NCBI GenBank assembly: GCA_038247245.1
Contig: JBBRVE010000070.1
Span: 1 to 16,381 of the forward strand
Direction of reading: 5' to 3'
Origin: JAPWJZ01 sp038247245
Lineage (GTDB): Bacteria; Pseudomonadota; Alphaproteobacteria; Micavibrionales; UBA2020
Length of the DNA: 16,381 bases
Shown here: positions 6,701 to 12,218 of the stretch, one piece after another
How the letters are laid out: each line of letters opens with the position of its first letter
How positions within the stretch are numbered: the stretch's first letter is position 1
Translations under genes and position numbers: made by a program
Notes under the pieces: generated by a model
What the model was told of the DNA's origin: nothing
Database searches by the model: none
What the model saw: the letters and a program-made list of their open reading frames with translations, nothing else

Positions 6701-8206
6701 ATGTCCCAGAAACCCGCCGCGCCCCAAGAGGTGACCGACAGCAATGCGCTGGTCGAGGCGAAGATCGAAAACCTGAAACACCTGCAGGCGCGGGGCGTGA
6801 ACCCTTTCCCCTACCGCTTCGACGTGTCGGCCTTTGCAGATGACCTGCAAAAGAAGCACGAGAAGCTGGAAAACGGCGCGATGACCGAAGAACGCGTATC
6901 GGTTGCGGGCCGCATCATGGCCTATCGCAATTCGGGCATGTTCATCGACCTGCGCGATGCGACCGGCAAGATCCAGATTTTTTCCCACAAGCAGAGCCTG
7001 CCGCCGGAACTGCTGGAACAGCTGAAATTCTATGACATCGGCGACATCATCGGCGTGACCGGCATCGTGCGCCGCACGCCCCCCGGCGAATTGACGGTGA
7101 ATGCCGAGAAACTGGAACTGCTGTCGAAATCCGTGCGCCCGCTGCCGGAAAAATACCACGGCATCCATGACACCGAGATTAAATACCGCCAGCGCTACCT
7201 CGACCTCATCACGAACGAGGGCAGCCGCGAGACGTTCCGCAAACGCAGCGCGATCATCGCCTATGTGCGCCAGATCCTGACGACCGAACAATTCATGGAG
7301 GTTGAAACCCCCATGCTGCACCCGATTGCGGGCGGCGCGAACGCGAAGCCGTTTTCGACCCACCACAACGCGCTCGACATGAAACTGTACCTGCGCATCG
7401 CGCCGGAACTGTACCTGAAACGCCTTGTCATCGGCGGGTTCGACCGCGTGTTCGAAATCAACCGCTGCTTCCGCAACGAAGGCATTTCGGTCAAGCACAA
7501 CCCCGAATTCACCTCCGTCGAAATCTATCAGGCCTATGCCGATTATAACGACATGATGTCGCTGACCGAACGCATCGTCGAAGGCGCCTGCAAAGCTGTC
7601 AACCACGGCCAGACCAAAGTATCATTCGGCGAGCGCGAGATTGATTTCAAGGCACCTTGGGCGCGCAAAACGATGGTGGAGCTGGTGCAGGAAAAAACCG
7701 GCGTCGATTTCACGACCATCCCCGATGCGGCGGCCGCGGCTGAAAAAGCCAAAGCGCTCGGCATCCCGACCAAGCCCGGTTCCAACTGGGGCGAAGTGGT
7801 GGAAGCGATTTTTGCTGAAAAGGTAGAGGCGGAGCTGATCCAACCCATCCATATCGTCGACCTGCCCAAGGACATCTCGCCGCTCGCGAAGGTCCACCGT
7901 GAAAACCCGAACCTGACCGAACGGTTCGAAAGCTATGCGAATGGCTGGGAAATCGCCAACGCGTTTTCGGAATTGACCGACCCCTTCGACCAGCTGGCAC
8001 GGTTCAAGGACCAGATGTCGGCGCGCGAAAAAGGCAACGACGAAGCCCAGATGCTCGACGAGGATTTCGTGGAGGCGCTGGAATACGGCATGCCCCCCAC
8101 GGGCGGCCTCGGCATCGGTCTTGATCGTTTGGTGATGCTGCTGACCAACTCCGCCAGCATCCGCGACGTCATCGCCTTCCCGACCCTGCGCCATATCGCG
8201 AAGTAA
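6701..8206 (+). CDS. lysS: Lysyl-tRNA synthetase, class II
   Basis: Charges tRNA-Lys with lysine using ATP, in the cytoplasm; essential for translation. At 501 residues it matches the family length. An N-terminal OB-fold anticodon-binding domain covers roughly residues 60-150 (VAGRIMAYRNSGMFIDLRD and neighbours). The catalytic domain shows class II motif 1 near VETPMLHPIAGGANAKPF, motif 2 as FDRVFEINRCFRNE at 247-260, and motif 3 as GLGIGLDRLVM from 469, including the GLDR arginine at 476. The ATG at 6701 has AAGGAAA upstream. It is clearly not the class I (LysK) enzyme usual in alphaproteobacteria. It probably shares a transcript with the GNAT gene; hairpin-rich intergenic DNA follows the stop. 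Confidence 0.97.
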   Translation: MSQKPAAPQEVTDSNALVEAKIENLKHLQARGVNPFPYRFDVSAFADDLQKKHEKLENGAMTEERVSVAGRIMAYRNSGMFIDLRDATGKIQIFSHKQSLPPELLEQLKFYDIGDIIGVTGIVRRTPPGELTVNAEKLELLSKSVRPLPEKYHGIHDTEIKYRQRYLDLITNEGSRETFRKRSAIIAYVRQILTTEQFMEVETPMLHPIAGGANAKPFSTHHNALDMKLYLRIAPELYLKRLVIGGFDRVFEINRCFRNEGISVKHNPEFTSVEIYQAYADYNDMMSLTERIVEGACKAVNHGQTKVSFGEREIDFKAPWARKTMVELVQEKTGVDFTTIPDAAAAAEKAKALGIPTKPGSNWGEVVEAIFAEKVEAELIQPIHIVDLPKDISPLAKVHRENPNLTERFESYANGWEIANAFSELTDPFDQLARFKDQMSAREKGNDEAQMLDEDFVEALEYGMPPTGGLGIGLDRLVMLLTNSASIRDVIAFPTLRHIAK

Positions 8207-8233
8207 GGCGTTTCAATCATCTATAATTGCGTC

Positions 8234-8253
8234 ATCCCCGCGCAGACGGGGAT
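8234..8253. repeat. Intergenic palindrome ATCCCCG/CGGGGAT
   Basis: A perfect 7-bp stem: ATCCCCG at 8234-8240, loop CGCAGA, CGGGGAT at 8247-8253, preceded by GTC as in the common GTCATCCCCGCG intergenic repeat. It starts 28 nt after the lysS stop and is related to the element at 1-20. It may stabilise the lysS mRNA end. Confidence 0.6.
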
Positions 8254-8286
8254 CCGGAAGCGCGTCGGCGTGTCACAGGGCTTGAT

Positions 8287-8330
8287 GTCTGCCGCAGATG
8301 CGGCGGGCTGGATTCCGGTCTTCTCCGGAA
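8287..8330. repeat. Two adjacent hairpins
   Basis: The first pairs 8287-8295 with 8300-8308 around loop AGAT; its GCCGC/GCGGC core is extended by four further pairs, two of them G-U. The second is TTCCGG (8313-8318) with CCGGAA (8325-8330) around a 6-nt loop. The CTGGATTCC wording at the junction resembles the other arm of the GTCATCCCCGCG repeat family, so this may be a composite repeat rather than a gene. Confidence 0.5.
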
Positions 8331-8439
8331 GGGCAAAAATAATGCCGCCTGAGTCGCATAAATGACTCACCGAGTCGTGCCCGCAGCGCACCATTTTTGG
8401 CCCGAAAACTAGCGTTATGTAATTTACCAGGAACGATTC
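8311..8439. promoter_or_regulatory. Cluster of five GANTC sites upstream of the bactofilin gene
   Basis: GATTC 8311-8315, GAGTC 8351-8355, GACTC 8364-8368, GAGTC 8372-8376 and GATTC 8435-8439. Chance predicts roughly one GANTC per 256 nt. GANTC is the target of the cell-cycle methylase CcrM in alphaproteobacteria, and GcrA reads its methylation state at promoters. Two sites also form the inverted repeat TGAGTC (8350-8355) and GACTCA (8364-8369). Regulation is inferred, not shown. Confidence 0.45.
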
Positions 8440-8505
8440 CTAAGCCCATGAGTTTACTCACGCGAGACTGAAAATACTGCGTTATGATTATTGATTATGG
8501 ATAAT
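8429..8505. promoter_or_regulatory. Row of short dyads and a tandem 7-mer in AT-rich DNA
   Basis: Three short palindromes occur in a row: AGGAA-cga-TTCCT (8429-8441), TGAGT-tt-ACTCA (8449-8460) and ATTAT-gg-ATAAT (8494-8505). The 7-mer TGATTAT is repeated head to tail at 8485-8491 and 8492-8498. This arrangement suits protein-binding sites in a promoter region for the bactofilin gene at 8641. No family of regulator can be named. Confidence 0.35.
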
Positions 8506-8530
8506 TGTTGATAAAAAACAGGGCGCTGGA

Positions 8531-8644
8531 ATGAAAGTATGGTATGTATTCCTCCGTTCCCTGAGTAAATACATAATCACTGATCAAGGCGATTTTGTAT
8601 TGGCAAACAGGCTGGCCCCTTTAGAATACGAGGCATACAAATGA
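8531..8644 (+). CDS. Possible 37-residue small protein ahead of the bactofilin
   Basis: An ATG at 8531 opens 37 codons (starting MKVWYVFLRS) and stops with TGA at 8642-8644, overlapping the bactofilin ATG by four bases (ATGA), a typical translational-coupling arrangement. Against it: the only ribosome-binding candidate is a GGA touching the ATG, codon use is AT-rich, and the bactofilin has its own GAGG, so coupling is not needed. A frame of this length without a stop is common by chance. Confidence 0.15.
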   Translation: MKVWYVFLRSLSKYIITDQGDFVLANRLAPLEYEAYK

Positions 8645-9204
8645 CAATCGAAAAGAAAACCATCCGCAGCGACATCCCGGGTCACCACACCATGCTGAGC
8701 AACACAGGTTACAACATTGGATCGCAGCCGCAGGACGAAGGCCGTCGCCTCGTCGTTGGCCGCGACATTACGCTGAACGGCGACATCGCTTCTTGCGACC
8801 ATCTGGTCGTTGAGGGCACCGTGAACGCGCAAAGCTTCAACGCACGCCGCATCGACATCCTCGAAGTCGGCAAGTTCTCCGGCAACGCCGAAGTGACCGA
8901 CGCCGTCATCGGCGGCTCCTTCGACGGCAAACTGGTCGTTTCCGGCCGCCTGACCGTCAAATCGACAGGCCGCATCAAGGGCGAAATCTCCTACGGCTCT
9001 CTGGAAGTCGAAGCGGGCGCGCGCATCGACGGCCAGATCGTGGCTGTTGTGGCGGCTGTTGCCGTTGACACCGTCGGCGCCGCCGTCGTTGTCGACATGA
9101 ACACCAACGATAACGCGACCGAAACGGGCACCCAGTCCGAAACCGGCGAAGAAGACGCTTCGGGCACCCGCCCCCGCGTGTTCCGCCGCTCCAGCGGGTT
9201 TTAA
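8641..9204 (+). CDS. Bactofilin family polymer-forming cytoskeletal protein
   Basis: Bactofilins polymerise without nucleotides into membrane-associated filaments that guide cell shape, stalk or septum-linked wall synthesis. In this 187-residue protein, the bactofilin beta-helix spans about residues 37-132: short repeating turns such as LVVGRDITLNGDI, HLVVEGTVNA and LVVSGRLTVKSTGRIKGEI. The N-terminal 36 residues are polar. After the domain comes an unusual Ala/Val-rich hydrophobic stretch (about 133-151), then an acidic tail with a basic end. The start is supported by GAGG 7 nt upstream (8630-8633). A small lipoprotein gene follows, separated by a strong hairpin. Upstream DNA is rich in GANTC sites. 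No gene symbol is given because bactofilin paralogues cannot be told apart here. Confidence 0.93.
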   Translation: MTIEKKTIRSDIPGHHTMLSNTGYNIGSQPQDEGRRLVVGRDITLNGDIASCDHLVVEGTVNAQSFNARRIDILEVGKFSGNAEVTDAVIGGSFDGKLVVSGRLTVKSTGRIKGEISYGSLEVEAGARIDGQIVAVVAAVAVDTVGAAVVVDMNTNDNATETGTQSETGEEDASGTRPRVFRRSSGF

Positions 9205-9230
9205 TTGATCCGCCAAACCCAACATAACCT

Positions 9231-9261
9231 CCAGGTTCAGCCCATCGTGGCTGAACCCTGG
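9231..9261 (+). promoter_or_regulatory. Strong intercistronic hairpin between bactofilin and lipoprotein genes
   Basis: CCA-GGTTCAGCC (9231-9242) pairs with GGCTGAACC-C-TGG (9249-9261) around the 6-nt loop CATCGT: nine uninterrupted pairs plus three more beyond a single bulged C. No T-run follows, so it is more likely an mRNA stabiliser, attenuator or processing site than a classic terminator. Its presence argues that 9205-9294 is untranslated. Confidence 0.6.
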
Positions 9262-9294
9262 GGCTATGTCGTCGGCGCCGTCGACGAGGCCTTT

Positions 9295-9828
9295 ATGGGC
9301 TTCTATTGGCATGTGCGCCGCAATGCCCGCCGCCTGTCGCGCCTGATGCTGGCCATGCTGCCGCTGATGGTGCTGCTGGTGGGGTCGTGCAAAACCTCCG
9401 AAGTGACCGATAATTTCACCCGCAAGAACGAAGTGACGCAGCTGCGCGCCGCCCTGTTCCCCGACCGCGTGGAAACCGCCGACTACCACCCCGCCAGCGG
9501 CTATGTCGCCCGCGCGCAGGATTTCGTGCAGAGCAACCCCGCCGCCCTGACCAAGCTGACGGAACAGGAAATCGGCTTCCTGTTCGGCAAGCCCAGCATG
9601 GAGCGCAAGGATGCCGATGCCCGCATCTGGCAATACAAGACCCCGTCCTGCGTGATGGATGTGTTCTTCTACGGCGGTGACAAGAGCCCCGTCAGCTATA
9701 TCGACTACCGCATCAAGGCCGACCTTGAACAGGGCGCAGCCCCCCGCACCGAACCGCTGGGCGAGCGTAACCAGTCCAAATGCCTGCGCAAGATCGTCGG
9801 CGCTGATTTCGACAGCTATCGCGGTTAA
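9295..9828 (+). CDS. Small lipoprotein of unknown function, possibly BamE/SmpA-like
   Basis: The chosen ATG at 9295 has GAGG 5 nt upstream and gives 177 residues. The frame stays open back to a TTG at 9205, directly after the bactofilin stop, but that stretch holds a strong hairpin and would put 30 residues before the signal sequence. The N-terminus has a basic region (RRNARR, 8-13), a hydrophobic core (17-29) and the lipobox VGSC with Cys32 as the lipidated residue, so the mature protein should be anchored in a membrane. The later segment LFGKPSMERKD...WQYKTPSCVMDVFFY resembles the small fold of BamE/SmpA-type lipoproteins; this is a weak similarity. It probably shares a transcript with the bactofilin. 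Its TAA overlaps the stop of nth on the other strand. Confidence 0.8.
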   Translation: MGFYWHVRRNARRLSRLMLAMLPLMVLLVGSCKTSEVTDNFTRKNEVTQLRAALFPDRVETADYHPASGYVARAQDFVQSNPAALTKLTEQEIGFLFGKPSMERKDADARIWQYKTPSCVMDVFFYGGDKSPVSYIDYRIKADLEQGAAPRTEPLGERNQSKCLRKIVGADFDSYRG

Positions 9829-10457
9829 GCCGTCTTTTCCCTGAATTCACATTCCTCATAGACCACGCATACCGCGCATTCCGGCTTGCGCGCCTTGCAC
9901 ACATACCGCCCGTGCAGGATCAGCCATGTATGCGCGTGTTGCAGGTATTCGGGCGGAATGACCTTCAGCAGTTTTTGCTCGACCGCCTCCGGCGTTTTGC
10001 CGGGCGCAAGGCCGGTGCGGTTGCCCAGGCGGAACAGGTGCGTATCGACCGCAATCGTGGGCTCGCCAAAGGCGATATTCAGCACCACATTCGCCGTCTT
10101 GCGCCCCACGCCCGGCAGCTTGATGAGGGTATCCATCGTGCGCGGCACGCGGCCGCCATGCTCCTCGACAATCATGTGTGACAGCGCCATCACGTTCTTC
10201 GCCTTGCCTTTATAGAGGCCGATGGATTTGATGTGGTCGGTCAGTTTTTCGATGCCAAGGTCCAGCATCTCCTGTGGTGTTTTCGCGGCCTTGAACAGCC
10301 CGCGCGTGGCCTTGTTCACGCCCGTGTCCGTCGCCTGCGCCGACAGCACGACTGCCACCAGCAGCGTGAAATGGTTCACATACTCCAGCTCCCCCTTCGG
10401 ATCAGGGTTCTGCTTTTTCAGCTTGGCAAAGAATTTTTCAACTTGGGCGGGTTTCAT
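9825..10457 (-). CDS. nth: Endonuclease III (DNA glycosylase/AP lyase)
   Basis: Base-excision repair enzyme that removes oxidised pyrimidines and cuts abasic sites. At 210 residues it aligns closely with E. coli Nth. The helix-hairpin-helix LPGVGRKTA contains the catalytic lysine at 120; the catalytic aspartate in VDTH is at 138. The C-terminal [4Fe-4S] cluster has the exact spacing C187-x6-C194-x2-C197-x5-C203. The ATG at 10457 has no Shine-Dalgarno, but a promoter ends 7 nt upstream, predicting a leaderless mRNA. It converges with the lipoprotein gene: the palindrome TTAA at 9825-9828 provides stop codons on both strands, so there is no room for a terminator between them. Confidence 0.97.
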   Translation of the reverse strand: MKPAQVEKFFAKLKKQNPDPKGELEYVNHFTLLVAVVLSAQATDTGVNKATRGLFKAAKTPQEMLDLGIEKLTDHIKSIGLYKGKAKNVMALSHMIVEEHGGRVPRTMDTLIKLPGVGRKTANVVLNIAFGEPTIAVDTHLFRLGNRTGLAPGKTPEAVEQKLLKVIPPEYLQHAHTWLILHGRYVCKARKPECAVCVVYEECEFREKTA

Positions 10458-10464
10458 GATCCCG

Positions 10465-10492
10465 ATATTAGCGGGCAGGGGGAGGGCGTCAA
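10465..10492 (-). promoter_or_regulatory. Promoter of nth, predicted leaderless start
   Basis: On the minus strand: TTGACG (10492-10487), a 16-nt spacer and TAATAT (10470-10465), then 7 nt to the ATG at 10457. Transcription would begin at or next to the start codon. The -35 box contains the TGA stop of the upstream gene (10491-10489). Confidence 0.6.
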
Positions 10493-10929
10493 GGACGGGG
10501 CGCAGAGAAACCGCGGCGGGGGCCGGCGTTCAGCTTGCGCTCGAACAGCTCCGCGTAATCCGTCATCTCGGGGAATTTTTTCAGGTCGTCGACGATCAGG
10601 GGCGTGGATTCAGTCGTATGCGTCAGCATGTCGAACAATCCTGCTGGAAAATAATCGCGGGCGAGGACAAGGGTGGTCGCCATGATCTGGCGGTCGGTTT
10701 TTTGCAGGCGGGGCAGGTAATGATCGGACGGGTTACGCTCCAGCAATTGATGACGCGCGAGGTTGCGTTGCAGCAGGGTGAAGCGGTCGTCCTCGATCAT
10801 CTTCTCGCCGCCGCGTTCATTCGCAAGGTCAAACAGCGCTTCGAACAGCGCCATATGCACCGATGTCACGGCCTGAAACGTATCGATGCGCATCAGGTTT
10901 GACGCGCTGTAATTGAAATCGTCTTCCAT
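10489..10929 (-). CDS. Small cytoplasmic protein of unknown function
   Basis: Family not recognised. From the ATG at 10929 the product has 146 residues, with no signal peptide or membrane segment; it reads as largely alpha-helical, with an Arg/Pro-rich end (PRRGFSAPRP). A TTG at 10965 would add 12 residues, but that TTG is the beginning of a TTGACA -35 box, so the ATG is preferred. No Shine-Dalgarno precedes it, and the promoter lies only 8 nt upstream, predicting a leaderless transcript. The nth promoter overlaps its stop codon. It may be cotranscribed with nth; nothing in the sequence shows a shared role. Confidence 0.72.
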   Translation of the reverse strand: MEDDFNYSASNLMRIDTFQAVTSVHMALFEALFDLANERGGEKMIEDDRFTLLQRNLARHQLLERNPSDHYLPRLQKTDRQIMATTLVLARDYFPAGLFDMLTHTTESTPLIVDDLKKFPEMTDYAELFERKLNAGPRRGFSAPRP

Positions 10930-10937
10930 AGCGGCAC

Positions 10938-10965
10938 AGCATAAACTGATGCCGTTTTCTGTCAA
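10938..10965 (-). promoter_or_regulatory. Near-consensus promoter of the 146-residue gene, predicted leaderless
   Basis: On the minus strand: perfect TTGACA (10965-10960), 16-nt spacer, TATGCT (10943-10938), then 8 nt (GTGCCGCT) to the ATG at 10929. No ribosome-binding sequence fits in that gap. The promoter lies in the gap after the DUF1501 stop at 10993. Confidence 0.65.
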
Positions 10966-10992
10966 TTAAAATGTCGTAACGCATTGAAAACA

Positions 10993-12216
10993 TTAGGCTC
11001 GAATAATGCCATCCAGTGCCATCACGCGATCCGAGCCCGGGAAGACGCGCGATGTGATATCGGCATCGTCCAGCTTCAGGTGATCGCGCAAGACGGCCTT
11101 CGCTACCTGCCGCAGGTCGGTCGTGGGGCGCAGGTCGCGGTTTTCGTGCAGCTGCGTTTTATCGAGGCCCGGCCATTTCGTATAGACCTTGCCGCCATTC
11201 ACCGCACCGCCCGCCAGCAGCGCGCAGGACGCCGTGCCGTGGTCGGTGCCGCCCGTGCCGTTCTGCGACACCGTGCGGCCGAATTCGGTTGCGACCATGA
11301 TGACGGTCTTTTCCCAATGCGCGCCCAGTTCGGTTTTGAGCGCCGATAACCCCGCATCCAGCGACGCGAACAAATTCGCCAGCGGCCCTTTGTCGAGCCC
11401 CTGCTGCGCATGGGTGTCCCAGCCGCCGACCTCGATCGTCGCGATGCGCGGGCCTGCGGGGTCGGACAGGATTTTGGCGACCGCCGATACCGTCTGCTTC
11501 ATCGCATTCTGGTTCTTCAATCCCTTGCCGCCGCCAAGGCCTTTTTTGCCGAAGCCGCTGCCATCGACGGCGTTGTCGGCGATGTTGTGCACATCGACCG
11601 CCTGCGTCAGCGCGGTGTGGAACAGCTTGTCCTTTTGATACAGTTTTTCCAGCGCGATCAGCACGGTGTCGGCGGGCAACCCGTCGGCGGCGGGCGCCCA
11701 GGTGCCGACGGGCGTGTCGCCCTGCATCATCAGCGGAATGGTCTGCCCGACCGCCAGCCCCAGTTTGCCCGCATTGCCGCCATAGAGCGACAGCGCACGG
11801 TTCAGCCAGCCATCGCGCGCGCCGTTCGGGCGCAGCGCGCCGCATTCCAGCACGTTCTGCGCATCGAAATGCGACCGTTCGCGGTAGGGCGTTGATACGG
11901 CATGGATGACGGCCGCTTCGCCGCCCTTATACATTTCGGTGAAGGCGGCAAAACTGTGATGCGCCGCAAAGAAATTATCGAGCGGCACATAGGCGCCGGA
12001 TGACAGCGCAATGCCGCCCCGGGCGGATTGGTAATTTTTGTCGCCATAGGGCGGCATCGCGGCAAGGCCGTCCATCGCACCGCGCAGGATGATAAATATA
12101 AACCGTTCATCGACGGGCGCTGCCGCAAACGACACCCTGATGCCGGGAGCTGTCAGCGCGGCCGCCAGCATACCCGCGCCCTGCAACAGTTTCCGGCGTG
12201 AAATAACGTTATCCAT
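10993..12216 (-). CDS. DUF1501 family protein with Tat signal
   Basis: 407 residues. The N-terminus has a twin-arginine signal, SRRKLLQ at 6-12, a hydrophobic stretch to about residue 25 and a likely cleavage near A31-A33, so it should be exported folded to the periplasm or beyond. Typical DUF1501 blocks are FIILRGAMDGLAAMPP near 41-56, EVGGWDTH with Asp267 and His269, a TEFGRT block, and GGTDHG with Asp325 and His326. The family is related to the alkaline phosphatase/sulfatase superfamily by fold; its substrate is unknown. The ribosome-binding site AGGAGA sits within the last codons of the DUF1800 gene, only 2 nt of spacer separate the two genes, and they form an operon. Confidence 0.93.
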   Translation of the reverse strand: MDNVISRRKLLQGAGMLAAALTAPGIRVSFAAAPVDERFIFIILRGAMDGLAAMPPYGDKNYQSARGGIALSSGAYVPLDNFFAAHHSFAAFTEMYKGGEAAVIHAVSTPYRERSHFDAQNVLECGALRPNGARDGWLNRALSLYGGNAGKLGLAVGQTIPLMMQGDTPVGTWAPAADGLPADTVLIALEKLYQKDKLFHTALTQAVDVHNIADNAVDGSGFGKKGLGGGKGLKNQNAMKQTVSAVAKILSDPAGPRIATIEVGGWDTHAQQGLDKGPLANLFASLDAGLSALKTELGAHWEKTVIMVATEFGRTVSQNGTGGTDHGTASCALLAGGAVNGGKVYTKWPGLDKTQLHENRDLRPTTDLRQVAKAVLRDHLKLDDADITSRVFPGSDRVMALDGIIRA

Positions 12217-12218
12217 GA

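Larger units (their letters stand above)
8207..8640. other. 434-nt intergenic region with hairpins, dyads and GANTC sites
   Basis: No convincing long gene is present. The left half (8234-8369) is GC-rich and made of successive short inverted repeats; the right half (from about 8400) is AT-rich and probably holds the bactofilin promoter, though I could not fix a good -35/-10 pair. The parts are listed separately. A 37-codon reading frame lies at 8531-8644. An untranslated RNA in the hairpin-rich half is possible but not shown. Confidence 0.6.

Noticed and set aside
6563..7606. Minus-strand open frame (347 codons) opposite lysS
   Set aside because: It lies across the end of the GNAT gene and the catalytic core of LysRS, both certain genes.
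8273..8461. Minus-strand 62-codon frame in the large intergenic region
   Set aside because: It is composed of the hairpins and GANTC dyads described there, has no clear ribosome-binding site and resembles no protein.
8207..8530. CRISPR array or tRNA in the hairpin-rich intergenic region
   Set aside because: The inverted repeats differ in sequence and spacing, with no repeated spacer unit and no cloverleaf or TTCGA-type arm.
9205..9294. TTG at 9205 as the lipoprotein start
   Set aside because: It would put 30 residues before a clean lipoprotein signal and cross a strong hairpin; the ATG at 9295 has GAGG at good spacing.
8584..9633. Minus-strand open frame (349 codons) opposite bactofilin and lipoprotein
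   Set aside because: Both plus-strand genes have clear domains or signal features; the frame crosses the intercistronic hairpin.
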